NCBI GenBank assembly: GCA_963759235.1
Contig: CAVWYO010000009.1
Location: forward strand, 186,001 to 250,000
Direction: 5' to 3'
DNA length: 64,000 bases
From: Bauldia sp963759235
Lineage (GTDB): Bacteria > Pseudomonadota > Alphaproteobacteria > Rhizobiales > Kaistiaceae
Part shown: one piece after another, positions 33,268-42,150 of the stretch
Position numbering within the stretch: the first letter of the stretch is position 1
Layout of the letters: every line of letters starts with the position of its first letter
Translations under genes and position numbers: made by a program
Notes under the pieces: generated by a model
The model's database searches: none
What the model saw: only the letters and a program-made list of their open reading frames with translations
What the model was told of the DNA's origin: nothing

Positions 33268-33857
33268 GTCGGCTCCGTTTTGTCGGTCAGCGGCACGCGC
33301 TGGAAGAGCGTCGGATAATCTACGATGAGGCCGTCGTCGTCGACGATCAGGTCTGTCGCGAAGGTCCGGTCAACCGCCTCATAGCGATAGAGTCGGCCAG
33401 GCTCCAAGCAGCGGTATCGTTGTCCGTCGACCGTCGGCGCAAAGGTCGCGAAGGGGATGTAGAGCATCTGAAAGGTGACGGCGCCGGTCTCCGGCGAAAG
33501 GCCGGTGCGGCGGAGGGGCAGCGTATTGGTGAAGGGCGAACCGGCGAGGTCGATGTCTATGCACCCGTCGAGTTCGGCGAGCCGGCCGCCTTTGGCATCG
33601 GACCATGCCCCGGCACCGTCCGATCGGAGATGAAGGCCCCGGCCGTCGGTCGCCGCGAGGTCGAGCGTCAAGGTCGACCAGTTGGTATCGAAGCTGGCCT
33701 GGTAGGTCACCCCATACGGCGTGCCGCCCCGGTCACCGATGATGACACCGGTGGCGACAATTCCCCCTTCGGTCGGGGCGATGCTCAGGTGCTCAAGGCC
33801 GCCGCCGTCCTCGGACCGCCAGCGCGCGGCGATCGGCCGGATCGGTCGAAAGGCCAT
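33264..33857 (-). CDS. putative glycolipid-binding domain protein (DUF1089-like)
   Basis: 197 residues: MAFRPIRPIAARWRSEDGGGLEHLSIAPTEGGIVATGVIIGDRGGTPYGVTYQASFDTNWSTLTLDLAATDGRGLHLRSDGAGAW...LDGCIDIDLAGSPFTNTLPLRRTGL, ending with YIPFATFAPTVDGQRYRCLEPGRLYRYEAVDRTFATDLIVDDDGLIVDYPTLFQRV. This matches the putative glycolipid-binding family (PF06475). It lacks a signal peptide. It sits between gap and pgk, overlapping pgk by 4 nt, so it is co-expressed with glycolysis; any role there is unknown. Confidence 0.75.
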   Translation of the reverse strand: MAFRPIRPIAARWRSEDGGGLEHLSIAPTEGGIVATGVIIGDRGGTPYGVTYQASFDTNWSTLTLDLAATDGRGLHLRSDGAGAWSDAKGGRLAELDGCIDIDLAGSPFTNTLPLRRTGLSPETGAVTFQMLYIPFATFAPTVDGQRYRCLEPGRLYRYEAVDRTFATDLIVDDDGLIVDYPTLFQRVPLTDKTEPT

Positions 33858-33870
33858 CGCCGGGAACTGT

Positions 33871-34881
33871 TTACCCCAGCTTGCCCATGGCGACGGCGGT
33901 GTCGGCCATCCGGTTGGAGAAGCCCCATTCGTTGTCGTACCACGACACGACGCGGACGAACGTTCCGTCGATCACCTTGGTCTGGTCGGTGGCGAAAATG
34001 GAAGAACGCGGGTCGTGATTGAAGTCGGACGACACCAGCTTTTCGTCGGTGAAGCCGAGAATGCCGGTCAGCCGGTTGGAGGCGGAGGCTTCCTTGACGG
34101 CGGTGTTCACCTCGTCCGCGCTGGTCGAGCGCTTGGCGACGAACTTGAAGTCGACCAGCGAGACATTCGGGGTCGGAACACGGATCGAGCTGCCGTCGAG
34201 CTTGCCCTTCAGCTCGGGGATGACCAGGCCGATCGCCTTGGCGGCGCCGGTCGAGGTCGGGATGCTGTTGATCGCCGCGGCGCGGGCCCGGTAGAGGTCC
34301 TTGTGCAGCGTATCAAGCGTCGGCTGGTCGCCGGTATAGGAATGGATGGTGGTCATAAATCCATGCTCGACGCCGAAGGCGTTGTTCAAGACAAAGGCGA
34401 CCGGCGCGAGACAGTTGGTGGTGCAGGACGCATTGGAGATGACGACGTCGTCCTTGGTCAGCTTGTCGTCGTTGACGCCGTAGACGACGGTCAGATCGGC
34501 GCCCTCCGACGGCGCGGAAACGAGAACGCGCTTGGCGCCGGCCTCGAGATGGACCACGGCCTTTTCCTTCGAGGTGAAGAGGCCGGTGCATTCCAGCGCG
34601 ATGTCGACCTTCAGCTCTTTCCAGGGAAGCTCGGCCGGGTTGCGGATGGCGGTCACCTTGATCGGGCCGCGGCCGGCGTCCATGGTGTCGCCGTTCACCG
34701 TCACCTCATGCGGAAACTTGCCGTGCACCGAGTCGTGGCGGAGGAGGTGGGCGTTGGTCTCAACCGGCCCGAGGTCGTTGACGCCGACCACCTCGATGTC
34801 CTTGCGGCCGGATTCGACGATGGCGCGGAGAACCAGGCGGCCGATGCGCCCGAACCCGTTGATGCCTACCCTGACGCTCAT
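33871..34881 (-). CDS. gap: glyceraldehyde-3-phosphate dehydrogenase, type I
   Basis: 336 residues from MSVRVGINGFGRIGRLVLRA. The active site SNASCTTNCLAP (Cys around 154), the S-loop and WYDNEWGFSNRM near the C-terminus are complete. It converts glyceraldehyde-3-phosphate to 1,3-bisphosphoglycerate with NAD(P)+; DLGPVE in the position after the second strand does not settle cofactor choice. It follows tkt in the same operon with 19 nt between them. Confidence 0.97.
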   Translation of the reverse strand: MSVRVGINGFGRIGRLVLRAIVESGRKDIEVVGVNDLGPVETNAHLLRHDSVHGKFPHEVTVNGDTMDAGRGPIKVTAIRNPAELPWKELKVDIALECTGLFTSKEKAVVHLEAGAKRVLVSAPSEGADLTVVYGVNDDKLTKDDVVISNASCTTNCLAPVAFVLNNAFGVEHGFMTTIHSYTGDQPTLDTLHKDLYRARAAAINSIPTSTGAAKAIGLVIPELKGKLDGSSIRVPTPNVSLVDFKFVAKRSTSADEVNTAVKEASASNRLTGILGFTDEKLVSSDFNHDPRSSIFATDQTKVIDGTFVRVVSWYDNEWGFSNRMADTAVAMGKLG

Positions 34882-34900
34882 TTCCCTCTCTCCGTTCTGA

Positions 34901-36895
34901 TCAGGCGAGCGCGGCGAGCCGGTCGAGAACCGCCTTTGCCGCTGCTTCCGCGGTGATGCCAAACTTGGCGTAGAGCTCCTTATATGGTGCGCTGGCGCCG
35001 AAGCTGTGCATGCCAATGAAGATGCCCTTGCGGCCGATGAAGCGATCCCAGCCCTGGCGCACGGCCGCCTCGATGGCGACATTGACGGGAGTGGTCCCGA
35101 TAATCTCGGCCTGGTAGTCCTCGCTCTGCTCGTCGAACAGTTCGAAGCAGGGGACGGTGACCACCCGCGCCCGGTGGCCGGCCTGCTCGATCAGAGCCTT
35201 GGCATCGACCGCGATCTCGACCTCCGAGCCGCTGGCGAACAGCGACACCTCGGCGTCGCCATCGGCCGGCGAAAGCTCGTACGCCCCACGAGCGCAGATA
35301 TTGGTCTCGTCATACGCGGTCCTCAGCGTCGGGAGATCCTGGCGAGTGAGCGCCAGGAGGCTGGGGCTCGTCCTGCGTTCGAGCGCCAGCTGCCAGCACT
35401 CGGCGGTCTCGACGGCATCGGCCGGCCGGAAGACCAGCAGATTGGGGATGGCGCGGAGCGCCGCCAACTGCTCGACCGGCTGATGGGTCGGCCCGTCTTC
35501 GCCGAGGCCGATCGAATCGTGGGTGAGCACCCAGACGATGCGGTTGCCCATCAGCGCCGCCAGTCGGATCGCCGGACGGGCGTAGTCGCTGAAGATGAGG
35601 AACGTGCCGGAGTAGGGGATGATGCCGCGATGCAGGGCCATGCCGTTCAGCGCCCCCGACATGCCGAGCTCGCGGATGCCCCAGTGGATGTAGCGTCCGG
35701 AGAAGTCGCCCGGCGCCACGTCCTTCATCCCAGGCGAACGGGTGTTGTTCGAGCCGGTGAGATCGGCCGAGCCGCCGATCGTCTCCGGGACAACTGCGTT
35801 GATCACGTCGAGCGCCATTTCGGAGGATTTGCGGGTAGCGGTTTTCGGCCGGTCGACGGAGAGCTTCTTCTTGTAGGCCAGCATCGCGGCCTCGAAGCCG
35901 GCGGGAAGGTCGCCGCGGATGCGGCGCTCGAATTCGGCCCGCTTCTCGGCCTCGGTGCCGGCAAGGCGCTTTTCCCAGTCCTTGCGGAGCTGACTGGCCT
36001 TCAGCCCGACGATCCGCCAGCTGTCGCGGACATCGGCGGGGATCTCGAAGGGCGGATACTCCCAGCCGAGATTCTTGCGCGCGCCGGCGATCTCCTCGGG
36101 ACCAAGCGGCGAGCCGTGGGCGGCGTTGGTGCCTGCCTTGGTGGGCGCGCCGTAACCGATGGTGGTCCGGCAGGCGATCAGCGTCGGCTTGTCGTTCTCC
36201 TGGGCCGCCTCGAGGGCGGCGATGATGTCGTCCGGGTTCTGGCCGTCGATGCGCGAGGCGTCCCAGCCGGCCGCCTCGAAGCGGCCGATCGGATCGGTCG
36301 AATCGGAAAGCGACGTCGGTCCGTCGATGGAGATGTGGTTGTCGTCGTAGAGGACGGTCAGCTTGGAAAGGCACAAGTGCCCGGCGATCGAGATCGCCTC
36401 GTGACTGATCCCCTCCATCAGATCGCCGTCCGAGACGAGGGCATAGGTGCGGTGGTCGACGATTTCGTCGCCGAACTCGGTCGCCAGCAGTCGCTCGGTG
36501 ATCGCCATGCCGACGGAATTGGCAAGTCCCTGGCCAAGCGGTCCGGTGGTCGTCTCGATTCCGATGGTGTGGAAATTCTCCGGGTGCCCCGGCGTCTTCG
36601 AATCGAGCTGGCGGAACCGCTTGATCTCATCGATGGTCATCCCCTCGACACCGAGGAGAAAGAGCACCGAATAAAGGAGCATCGAGCCGTGACCGGCCGA
36701 CAGCACGAAGCGGTCGCGATCGGGCCAATGGGGTTCCGTCGGGTCGAATTTCAAAAAGCGGGTGAAGAGGACGGTGGCGATGTCGGCCGCCCCCATCGGT
36801 AAACCGGGATGGCCGGATTTGGCTTTCTCGACGGCGTCCATGGCGAGGGCGCGGATTGCGTTCGCCATACGCCGGTGCTTGACGAGGTCGGTCAT
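34901..36895 (-). CDS. tkt: transketolase
   Basis: 664 residues from MTDLVKHRRMANAIRALAMDAVEKAKSGHPGLPMGAADIATVL. Thiamine diphosphate-binding GDGDLMEG-like segment (VSDGDLMEGISHEAISIAGHL) and the second domain RELGMSGALNGMALHRGIIPYSGTFLIFSDYARPAIR are canonical. Works in the pentose phosphate pathway, moving two-carbon units. First gene of the tkt-gap-DUF1089-pgk unit. Confidence 0.96.
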   Translation of the reverse strand: MTDLVKHRRMANAIRALAMDAVEKAKSGHPGLPMGAADIATVLFTRFLKFDPTEPHWPDRDRFVLSAGHGSMLLYSVLFLLGVEGMTIDEIKRFRQLDSKTPGHPENFHTIGIETTTGPLGQGLANSVGMAITERLLATEFGDEIVDHRTYALVSDGDLMEGISHEAISIAGHLCLSKLTVLYDDNHISIDGPTSLSDSTDPIGRFEAAGWDASRIDGQNPDDIIAALEAAQENDKPTLIACRTTIGYGAPTKAGTNAAHGSPLGPEEIAGARKNLGWEYPPFEIPADVRDSWRIVGLKASQLRKDWEKRLAGTEAEKRAEFERRIRGDLPAGFEAAMLAYKKKLSVDRPKTATRKSSEMALDVINAVVPETIGGSADLTGSNNTRSPGMKDVAPGDFSGRYIHWGIRELGMSGALNGMALHRGIIPYSGTFLIFSDYARPAIRLAALMGNRIVWVLTHDSIGLGEDGPTHQPVEQLAALRAIPNLLVFRPADAVETAECWQLALERRTSPSLLALTRQDLPTLRTAYDETNICARGAYELSPADGDAEVSLFASGSEVEIAVDAKALIEQAGHRARVVTVPCFELFDEQSEDYQAEIIGTTPVNVAIEAAVRQGWDRFIGRKGIFIGMHSFGASAPYKELYAKFGITAEAAAKAVLDRLAALA

Positions 36896-37235
36896 GGACA
36901 AGCTCTGATCTGGTGCCGCGACGGGTGCATGGAAAAGGTTCACCGGCCGGCCTGATAACGATTGCACCGCATGGGCGGACCGGTCGGGAAGAGGTCGCGG
37001 CGAGACATAGCAGGTCGAATCGGTGAGTCAATGCGGCGTCCCGGCCCTTCGCTCCGCCGATGCCGGCTGTTCCAACGTCCGGCCATTGACGTATTCTTCG
37101 GGTATTGCCTAATCTCTTCGACGCAATGCGTTGCCCGGCCTTCGATTCTCAGGGGCCCGTGAATCGACGGCTTGGTGCGTCGTCCGGACGGACGACGGTT
37201 GGTAGGCGGCGGTCGGGTCCTCACAGAGTAAGAGA
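36896..37235. promoter_or_regulatory. divergent spacer of tkt and the zapA operon, with palindrome and GANTC sites
   Basis: This 340-nt spacer holds no convincing gene. It contains a perfect dyad CGTCGTCCG-ga-CGGACGACG (37178-37197) 40 nt before the DUF4164 start, and four CcrM-type GANTC sites (37017, 37025, 37144 and 37161), against about 1.3 expected by chance. Promoters for both directions must lie here, but none is clear. Confidence 0.45.
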
Positions 37236-37520
37236 ATGCCGGCTGGCTCACCCCTCGATGATGCGCTGCGGCGGCTTGAATCGGTCCTCGGTAGGATGGA
37301 GGGCGCCGCCGAGCAGCGGCTTGATCATGCCGGGCGCATCTCGGACATGGAGGCCGAGATGCATCGTCTCAGCACCGACCGTTCGCGGCTGGCGCAGTCG
37401 CTGGACGCGGCCGAAGCGCGCTCGGCGCGGGTCGAGGAGGCCAACCGGGACGTGTCGCGTCGGCTGGTCGCCGCAATGGAATCGATTCGCGACCTTCTGA
37501 ATCGCAACGGCGCCGGTTGA
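37236..37520 (+). CDS. DUF4164 family coiled-coil protein
   Basis: 94 residues: LDDALRRLESVLGRMEGAAEQRLDHAGRISDMEAEMHRLSTDRSRLAQSLDAAEARSARVEEANRDVSRRLVAAMESIRDLL is one continuous coiled coil. DUF4164 proteins are found directly upstream of zapA in this order, as here, 21 nt before zapA. A role with ZapA at the division ring is suggested only by this linkage. Confidence 0.8.
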   Translation: MPAGSPLDDALRRLESVLGRMEGAAEQRLDHAGRISDMEAEMHRLSTDRSRLAQSLDAAEARSARVEEANRDVSRRLVAAMESIRDLLNRNGAG

Positions 37521-37541
37521 GCGAACGGTCGGGGACGAGGC

Positions 37542-37922
37542 ATGGGCCAGGTCAATGTCACCATCAGCGGCAAGACGTTTCGCATGGCCTGCGACGACGG
37601 CCAGGAGGAACACCTCGCCGCGCTCGGTCGCCGGCTCGGCGATACCATCGAATATCTGCGCGAACAGTTCGGCGAAATCGGCGATCAGCGGCTGACGGTG
37701 ATGGCGGCAATCACCATGGCCGATCAGTTCACCGAATCGGAAAGGCGGTTGCATCAGCTCGAATCGGAGATGGGCGGCCTCGAGGAGGCACGCGCCGCGC
37801 TGGCCGAGCGGCAGGAGATGGCCGAGGCCGATCTCGCCCGCATAATCGAGGCGGTCGCCGACCGGCTGGAGGCGGTCGCCGCACGGCTGAGCGGCGCGGA
37901 TCCGCTGGAGGGCAGCGGGTAA
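37542..37922 (+). CDS. zapA: cell division protein ZapA
   Basis: 126 residues. MGQVNVTISGKTFRMACDDGQEEHLAALGRRLGDTIEYLREQFGEIGDQRLTVMAAITMADQFTESERRLHQLESEM: the N-terminal beta-hairpin dimer domain with GKTFRM and the DE.HL..L...L motif, followed by a coiled coil. ZapA cross-links FtsZ filaments. The 6S RNA follows it, a conserved arrangement. Confidence 0.9.
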   Translation: MGQVNVTISGKTFRMACDDGQEEHLAALGRRLGDTIEYLREQFGEIGDQRLTVMAAITMADQFTESERRLHQLESEMGGLEEARAALAERQEMAEADLARIIEAVADRLEAVAARLSGADPLEGSG

Positions 37923-37999
37923 CGATCAGCCCCCGTCGGCGTCCGGCGGGTGAACCCGCGATAGGCTCTGGCGCGCCGGCGGCGGCGGCTCTATATCTT

Positions 38000-38165
38000 C
38001 TCGCGGCGAGGCTGCGGGGCCCGGCAGGAGTAACAATCCCCGGGGCCTTATCGATCCTAACGGGAGCTGTCCCTGTACCGGCCCGTGGGCCGGCTCACAC
38101 GGCACCCACCTACGTTGTAGGTCTCCGGGATCGAACACTCCACCGGCCGTTGCGGCCTCGCTTTT
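38000..38165 (+). ncRNA. ssrS: 6S RNA
   Basis: Located between zapA and formyltetrahydrofolate cyclo-ligase, the classic 6S RNA position. The ends pair: GCGAGGCTGC (38006-38015) with GCGGCCTCGC (38152-38161), ten pairs with one G-U, and a short T run follows. A -10-like CTATAT lies at 37991-37996. The middle (ATCCCCGGGGCCTTATCGATCC) would form the open bubble. 6S RNA binds the sigma-70 RNA polymerase holoenzyme. Ends are estimated to within a few bases. Confidence 0.85.
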
Positions 38166-38190
38166 GACTTCCCACACCCCCCGCGGACCG

Positions 38191-38784
38191 ATGGCAGCAA
38201 GCGCAGTGACATCGAAGGGCGTCCTGCGCGCGGCCGCCCTGGCGCGGCGCGACGGGCTGTCGGCTGATGCGCGGAGGCAAGGCTCGGCGGCGATCGCGCG
38301 CCGATGTAAAGGTGTGCTCGCCAAGCTCCGTTTCGACTGCCTGGCCGGCTTTCTGCCGATCCTCAGCGAATGCGATCCGCGTCCGATCATGGCATATGCA
38401 AGGGCAGCGGGCGCGACGATCGCACTGCCCGCCTTCCTCGACCGGAAGACGATGGTGTTCCGTCGCTACGACGACGGCGATCCTCTGGTTCCGGCCGGCT
38501 TCGGCACCAGCGAGCCAGGCGCCGAGGCGCCGGTCGTCTACCCCGACCTCCTGCTCGTGCCGGCCGCGGCCTTCGACCGGAGCGGGGCGCGCCTCGGCTA
38601 CGGCAAGGGCCATTACGACCGCGCGATCGCCATGCTTCGCGGGGAGGGACATCGGCCGATCCTCCTCGGCCTGGCTTTCTCGGTGCAGGAGGTTGACCCA
38701 ATCCCCGTCGAGCCGCATGACGTGAGGCTCGACGGGCTGGTGACGGAGAAAGACGTGTTCAACTTCCGCCAGAATTTCAACTGA
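38191..38784 (+). CDS. 5-formyltetrahydrofolate cyclo-ligase
   Basis: 197 residues from the ATG at 38191. AFLDRKTMVFRRYDDGDPL, then PDLLLVPAAAFDRSGARLGYGKGHYDRAIA with the GYGKGHYDR signature of the enzyme, and DVRLDGLVTEKDVF. It makes 5,10-methenyl-THF from folinate and ATP. In this position it is co-transcribed with or downstream of the 6S RNA. Next gene begins 7 nt after its stop. Confidence 0.93.
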   Translation: MAASAVTSKGVLRAAALARRDGLSADARRQGSAAIARRCKGVLAKLRFDCLAGFLPILSECDPRPIMAYARAAGATIALPAFLDRKTMVFRRYDDGDPLVPAGFGTSEPGAEAPVVYPDLLLVPAAAFDRSGARLGYGKGHYDRAIAMLRGEGHRPILLGLAFSVQEVDPIPVEPHDVRLDGLVTEKDVFNFRQNFN

Positions 38785-38790
38785 GGCGAT

Positions 38791-39615
38791 ATGCGGCTTC
38801 TGTTTCTGGGCGACATCGTCGGACGGAGCGGACGCAACGCCGTCATCGAGCGCCTGCCCGGCCTGATCGTCGAGCGCCGGCTCGACTTCGTCATCATCAA
38901 CGGCGAGAACGCGGCGGGCGGATTCGGCATAACCGAAGACATCCTGACGACGGTGCTCGACGCCGGAGCCGACGTCGTCACCACCGGCAACCACGTTTTC
39001 GACCAGCGCGAGGCGCTGGTCTTCGCCGAGCGGCAGGACCGCTTTCTCCGGCCGGTGAATTTTCCGGCGGGCACGCCCGGCAAAGGTTCGGGCCTTTACA
39101 TGGCGCGCAACGGCGCAAGGGTCCTGGTGATCAACGTCATGGGCCGGGTGTTCATGGACGCGCTTGACGATCCGTTCGCCGCCATCGACCGGGAGCTGGC
39201 CGCCTGTCCGCTTAACGAACAGGCCGACGTGATCGTCATCGACTTTCACGCCGAGGCGTCGAGCGAGAAGCAGGCGGCCGCCTGGTACGTCGACGGCCGG
39301 GCGACGCTCCTGATCGGCACCCACACCCATGTTCCGACTGCCGATTGCCGGGTGCTGCCGGCCGGTACGGCCTACCAGACCGACGTCGGCATGTGCGGCG
39401 ACTACGATTCGGTGATCGGCATGGACAAGGACGAGCCGCTGAGGCGGTTCCTCACCAAGGTGCCCGGCGAGCGCTTTTCGCCGGCGCTCGGCGAGGCGAC
39501 GCTGGCGGGTCTCGCCGTCGAGGTCGACGACAATACCGGCCTGGCCACGGCGGTCGCGCCGCTCCGCATCGGCGGCGTTCTGTCCGAGGCGCTGCCGGCC
39601 TTTTGGGTCGATTGA
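38791..39615 (+). CDS. YmdB-family metallophosphoesterase
   Basis: 274 residues, MRLLFLGDIVGRSGRNAVIERLPGL, IINGENAAGGFGITEDI, VVTTGNHVFDQRE, DFHAEASSEKQAAAWYVDGRATLLIGTHTHVPTAD, and TAYQTDVGMCGDYDSVIGMDKD. This is the TIGR00282/YmdB family with di-iron ligands in the GD, GEN, GNH and HxH motifs; members hydrolyse cyclic mononucleotides. It forms an operon with the folate enzyme. Confidence 0.9.
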   Translation: MRLLFLGDIVGRSGRNAVIERLPGLIVERRLDFVIINGENAAGGFGITEDILTTVLDAGADVVTTGNHVFDQREALVFAERQDRFLRPVNFPAGTPGKGSGLYMARNGARVLVINVMGRVFMDALDDPFAAIDRELAACPLNEQADVIVIDFHAEASSEKQAAAWYVDGRATLLIGTHTHVPTADCRVLPAGTAYQTDVGMCGDYDSVIGMDKDEPLRRFLTKVPGERFSPALGEATLAGLAVEVDDNTGLATAVAPLRIGGVLSEALPAFWVD

Positions 39616-39694
39616 GCTTGCGGCTGTCGCTCCCGCTGCGACGCGAAGCGGCGCGCCGTCGTTTTCAAGGCCGGCTCAGTCTCGGGCGAATCGG

Positions 39695-40474
39695 ATGAAG
39701 CCACCGATCCTGATCATTCACGGAGCCTGCAGCCAGCCCGGACACATGGAGCCGTGGCGCGCTTTCTTCACGGCCGCGGGTTATGCGTGCACCGTCCCGG
39801 CGCTGCCGGGCCATGCGCCGAGCGATCCGGAGCGTCTGCGCCGGCTGGGTATCGACGACTATTTCGCCGCCGTCGGCGAGGCGCTCGTTAAGCTCGAGCA
39901 ACCGCCGATCGTCATCGGCCATTCGGTGGGCGGCGTGCTGGCCCAGATGCTCGCCGCGGCGTTTGACTGCGCGGCCATCGTGCTGGTCGGTTCGCTCGCC
40001 ACCGGCCGTATCCCGGCGCCGCTCGGCGCGATCCCCTACTACCTTCGGGTCGGCCCTCGGGTTCTCGCCGGTCTGCCGTTCTATCCGAGCCGGGCTGCAT
40101 TGAGGCATCTTGCCCTTCACGATCTGCCGGTGGCGGAGCGGGATAAGTTGATCGCCGGCTTCGTCGCCGAATCGGGCCTCGCCTATCGGGAGATGCTCTT
40201 CGGCAAGGTGCGCGTGAAGGCACGGTCGGTCGGCTGTCCGGTGCTTGTCGTCAACGGCGCCGCCGATCGGCTGGTGCCGCCGTCTGTCGCCCGCGAGATT
40301 GCCCGCAAGTACGGGGCGGAGCTGATCATCGTCCCCGGGCACGGCCACTGGCTGATCGCCGGCTCGCTGATCGAGGTGGCGGCGGTGCCGGTTCTCGGCT
40401 GGATCGAAACGCTGCGGGGGAGTCGCGGCGGCCCGGCGGCCCGGCCTTCCTTTCCCAGGACGAGGGACGTATAA
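39695..40474 (+). CDS. alpha/beta hydrolase
   Basis: 259 residues. MKPPILIIHGACSQPGHMEPW (oxyanion HG), IGHSVGGVLAQML (nucleophile Ser in GHSVGG), LVVNGAADRLVPP (Asp) and VPGHGHWLI (His) complete the triad. No signal peptide; cytoplasmic esterase or lipase-like. 80 nt after the YmdB gene, so possibly the last gene of that operon. Confidence 0.88.
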   Translation: MKPPILIIHGACSQPGHMEPWRAFFTAAGYACTVPALPGHAPSDPERLRRLGIDDYFAAVGEALVKLEQPPIVIGHSVGGVLAQMLAAAFDCAAIVLVGSLATGRIPAPLGAIPYYLRVGPRVLAGLPFYPSRAALRHLALHDLPVAERDKLIAGFVAESGLAYREMLFGKVRVKARSVGCPVLVVNGAADRLVPPSVAREIARKYGAELIIVPGHGHWLIAGSLIEVAAVPVLGWIETLRGSRGGPAARPSFPRTRDV

Positions 40475-40554
40475 CCCGCGGCAATTCATCCAATCCCAGC
40501 GCAAGGGCCGTCTCGATGGAGCGCGGCCGACAGTTCGCCTAGCCCGAGCAATTC

Positions 40555-41304
40555 ATGGCCGGACATTCCCAGTTCAAGAACATCATGCACAAGAAGGGCG
40601 CCGCCGACGCGCGCCGTTCGAAGGTCTTCTCCAAGCTCGCCCGCGAAATCACCGTGGCGGCCAAGCTCGGCACGCCGGATCCGACGATGAATCCTCGGCT
40701 GCGTCTGGCCATCCAGAACGCCCGCGCCGAGAACATGCCGAAGGACAACATCGAGCGCGCCATCAAGAAGGCGCTGGGCGGCGACGCGGAGAACTACGAG
40801 GAAGTCCGCTACGAGGGCTACGGCCCGGGCGGCGTCGCGGTCGTCGTCGAGGCGCTGACCGACAATCGCAATCGCACGGCAAGCGCGGTGCGCTCCTATT
40901 TCACCAAGCACGGCGGCGCGCTCGGCGAGACGGGTTCCGTCTCCTTCCTGTTCGATCGCGTCGGGCAGATCGTCTACAAGCCGGAGGCCGGCTCGCCCGA
41001 CGAGGTGCTGGAGGCGGCGATCAATGCGGGAGCCGACGACGTGCAGAGCGGCGAGGACGGCCATGTCATCATCTGCGCCTTCGGCGATCTCGGCGATGTC
41101 GCCAGGAACCTGGAGGAGGCTCTCGGCGAGGCGGAGTCGGTGAAGGCGGTGTGGCAGCCGCAGACCGTGACCGAGCTCGACGAAGAAAAAGCGACGACGA
41201 TGATGAAGCTGGTTTCGGCCCTCGACGACGACGACGACGTGCAGTCGGTCTATTCGAATTTCGAGGTACCCGACGAGGTCATGGAAAAGCTGACCGCGGC
41301 GTGA
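40555..41304 (+). CDS. YebC/PmpR family protein
   Basis: 249 residues: MAGHSQFKNIMHKKGAADARRSKVFSKLAREITVAAKLGTPDPTMNPRLRLAIQNARAENMPKDNIERAIKKALG and YGPGGVAVVVEALTDNRNRTASAVRS are unmistakable YebC. The family is annotated as transcriptional regulators and some members help translation at proline-rich sites. Upstream of the ruv genes in many proteobacteria, as here with lgt and others between. Confidence 0.95.
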   Translation: MAGHSQFKNIMHKKGAADARRSKVFSKLAREITVAAKLGTPDPTMNPRLRLAIQNARAENMPKDNIERAIKKALGGDAENYEEVRYEGYGPGGVAVVVEALTDNRNRTASAVRSYFTKHGGALGETGSVSFLFDRVGQIVYKPEAGSPDEVLEAAINAGADDVQSGEDGHVIICAFGDLGDVARNLEEALGEAESVKAVWQPQTVTELDEEKATTMMKLVSALDDDDDVQSVYSNFEVPDEVMEKLTAA

Positions 41305-41475
41305 TCACGCCATGCAGTCGCCGCAGGTACGGGACATCGTTTCAGATTCGTTGCGCGACGGCCGGGCCGGCAGGCTGCAGCCTCGCTCCGTGTCGGTGCC
41401 GAACCCGTCGGTGCCGTGGATGCCTATGGGAGTCCACCGCCCTGCGGCGGCGGGGACGCGTGCGGAGGAAATGCC

Positions 41476-42114
41476 ATGGAACGGCTCTATGCCTGGACGT
41501 TTGCGCTTGTCGGATGGTTCGCCGTCATCGGGCAGTATGTCGTCTCGGACGATCATACGCTGGCGGGCACGGTCAATTACCTCAGCTACTTCACGATCCT
41601 GTCGAACATCCTCGTGGCGCTGACTTTCACCTATGCATCGGTGGCGCCCAACTCGCGGACCGGTCGGTTTCTGCTCCGGCCGACGACCACTCTGGCGACC
41701 GTGGTCTACATAACCGTCACCGGCCTCACCTACTATTTCCTGCTGAGCAGCCTCTATAACCTCGAAGGCTGGACCAAGCATTTCGACCACCTTCTCCACT
41801 ACATCATGCCGCCGGGCTTCGTCCTGTTCTGGCTGCTTTTCATGCCGAAGGGCGCGCTTCACCTCCGCACCGTCCTGTGGATGATGGTTCCGCCGCTGGT
41901 CTACGGCGCGTGGACCCTTCTCCACGGCGCCTTCTCCGGCTTCTATCCTTATCCCTTCGTCGACGTCACCAAGTTCGGTTACCCGCGTGTGTTCCTCCAC
42001 ATCATCGAGTTCGTCTTCATTTTCAGCTTCACGGGCGTCGCCTACGTCTTTGTCGATCGCGTCATCGCCTACCTCGACCTCCAGACAGCGCCGGCGGTCG
42101 CGCCGGCCGAGTGA
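41476..42114 (+). CDS. Pr6Pr family membrane protein
   Basis: 212 residues from MERLYAWTF; AGGAGG-like GGAGGAA lies 6 nt upstream. Six helices with YFTILSNILVALTFTY, VVYITVTGLTYYFLL and DHLLHYIMPPGFVLFWLLFMPKG and WTLLHGAFSGFYPYPFVDVTKFGYPRVFLHIIEFVFIF, the pattern of the Pr6Pr (FAR-17a/AIG1-like) family. Function unknown in bacteria. Confidence 0.82.
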   Translation: MERLYAWTFALVGWFAVIGQYVVSDDHTLAGTVNYLSYFTILSNILVALTFTYASVAPNSRTGRFLLRPTTTLATVVYITVTGLTYYFLLSSLYNLEGWTKHFDHLLHYIMPPGFVLFWLLFMPKGALHLRTVLWMMVPPLVYGAWTLLHGAFSGFYPYPFVDVTKFGYPRVFLHIIEFVFIFSFTGVAYVFVDRVIAYLDLQTAPAVAPAE

Positions 42115-42150
42115 CGATCGCGCATCGCGGGCCGCGCACCCGTCCTTTAT

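Noticed and set aside
35006..36802. 598-codon plus-strand open frame over tkt
   Set aside because: Shadow of transketolase on the other strand; typical Asp/Arg/Gly-rich composition.
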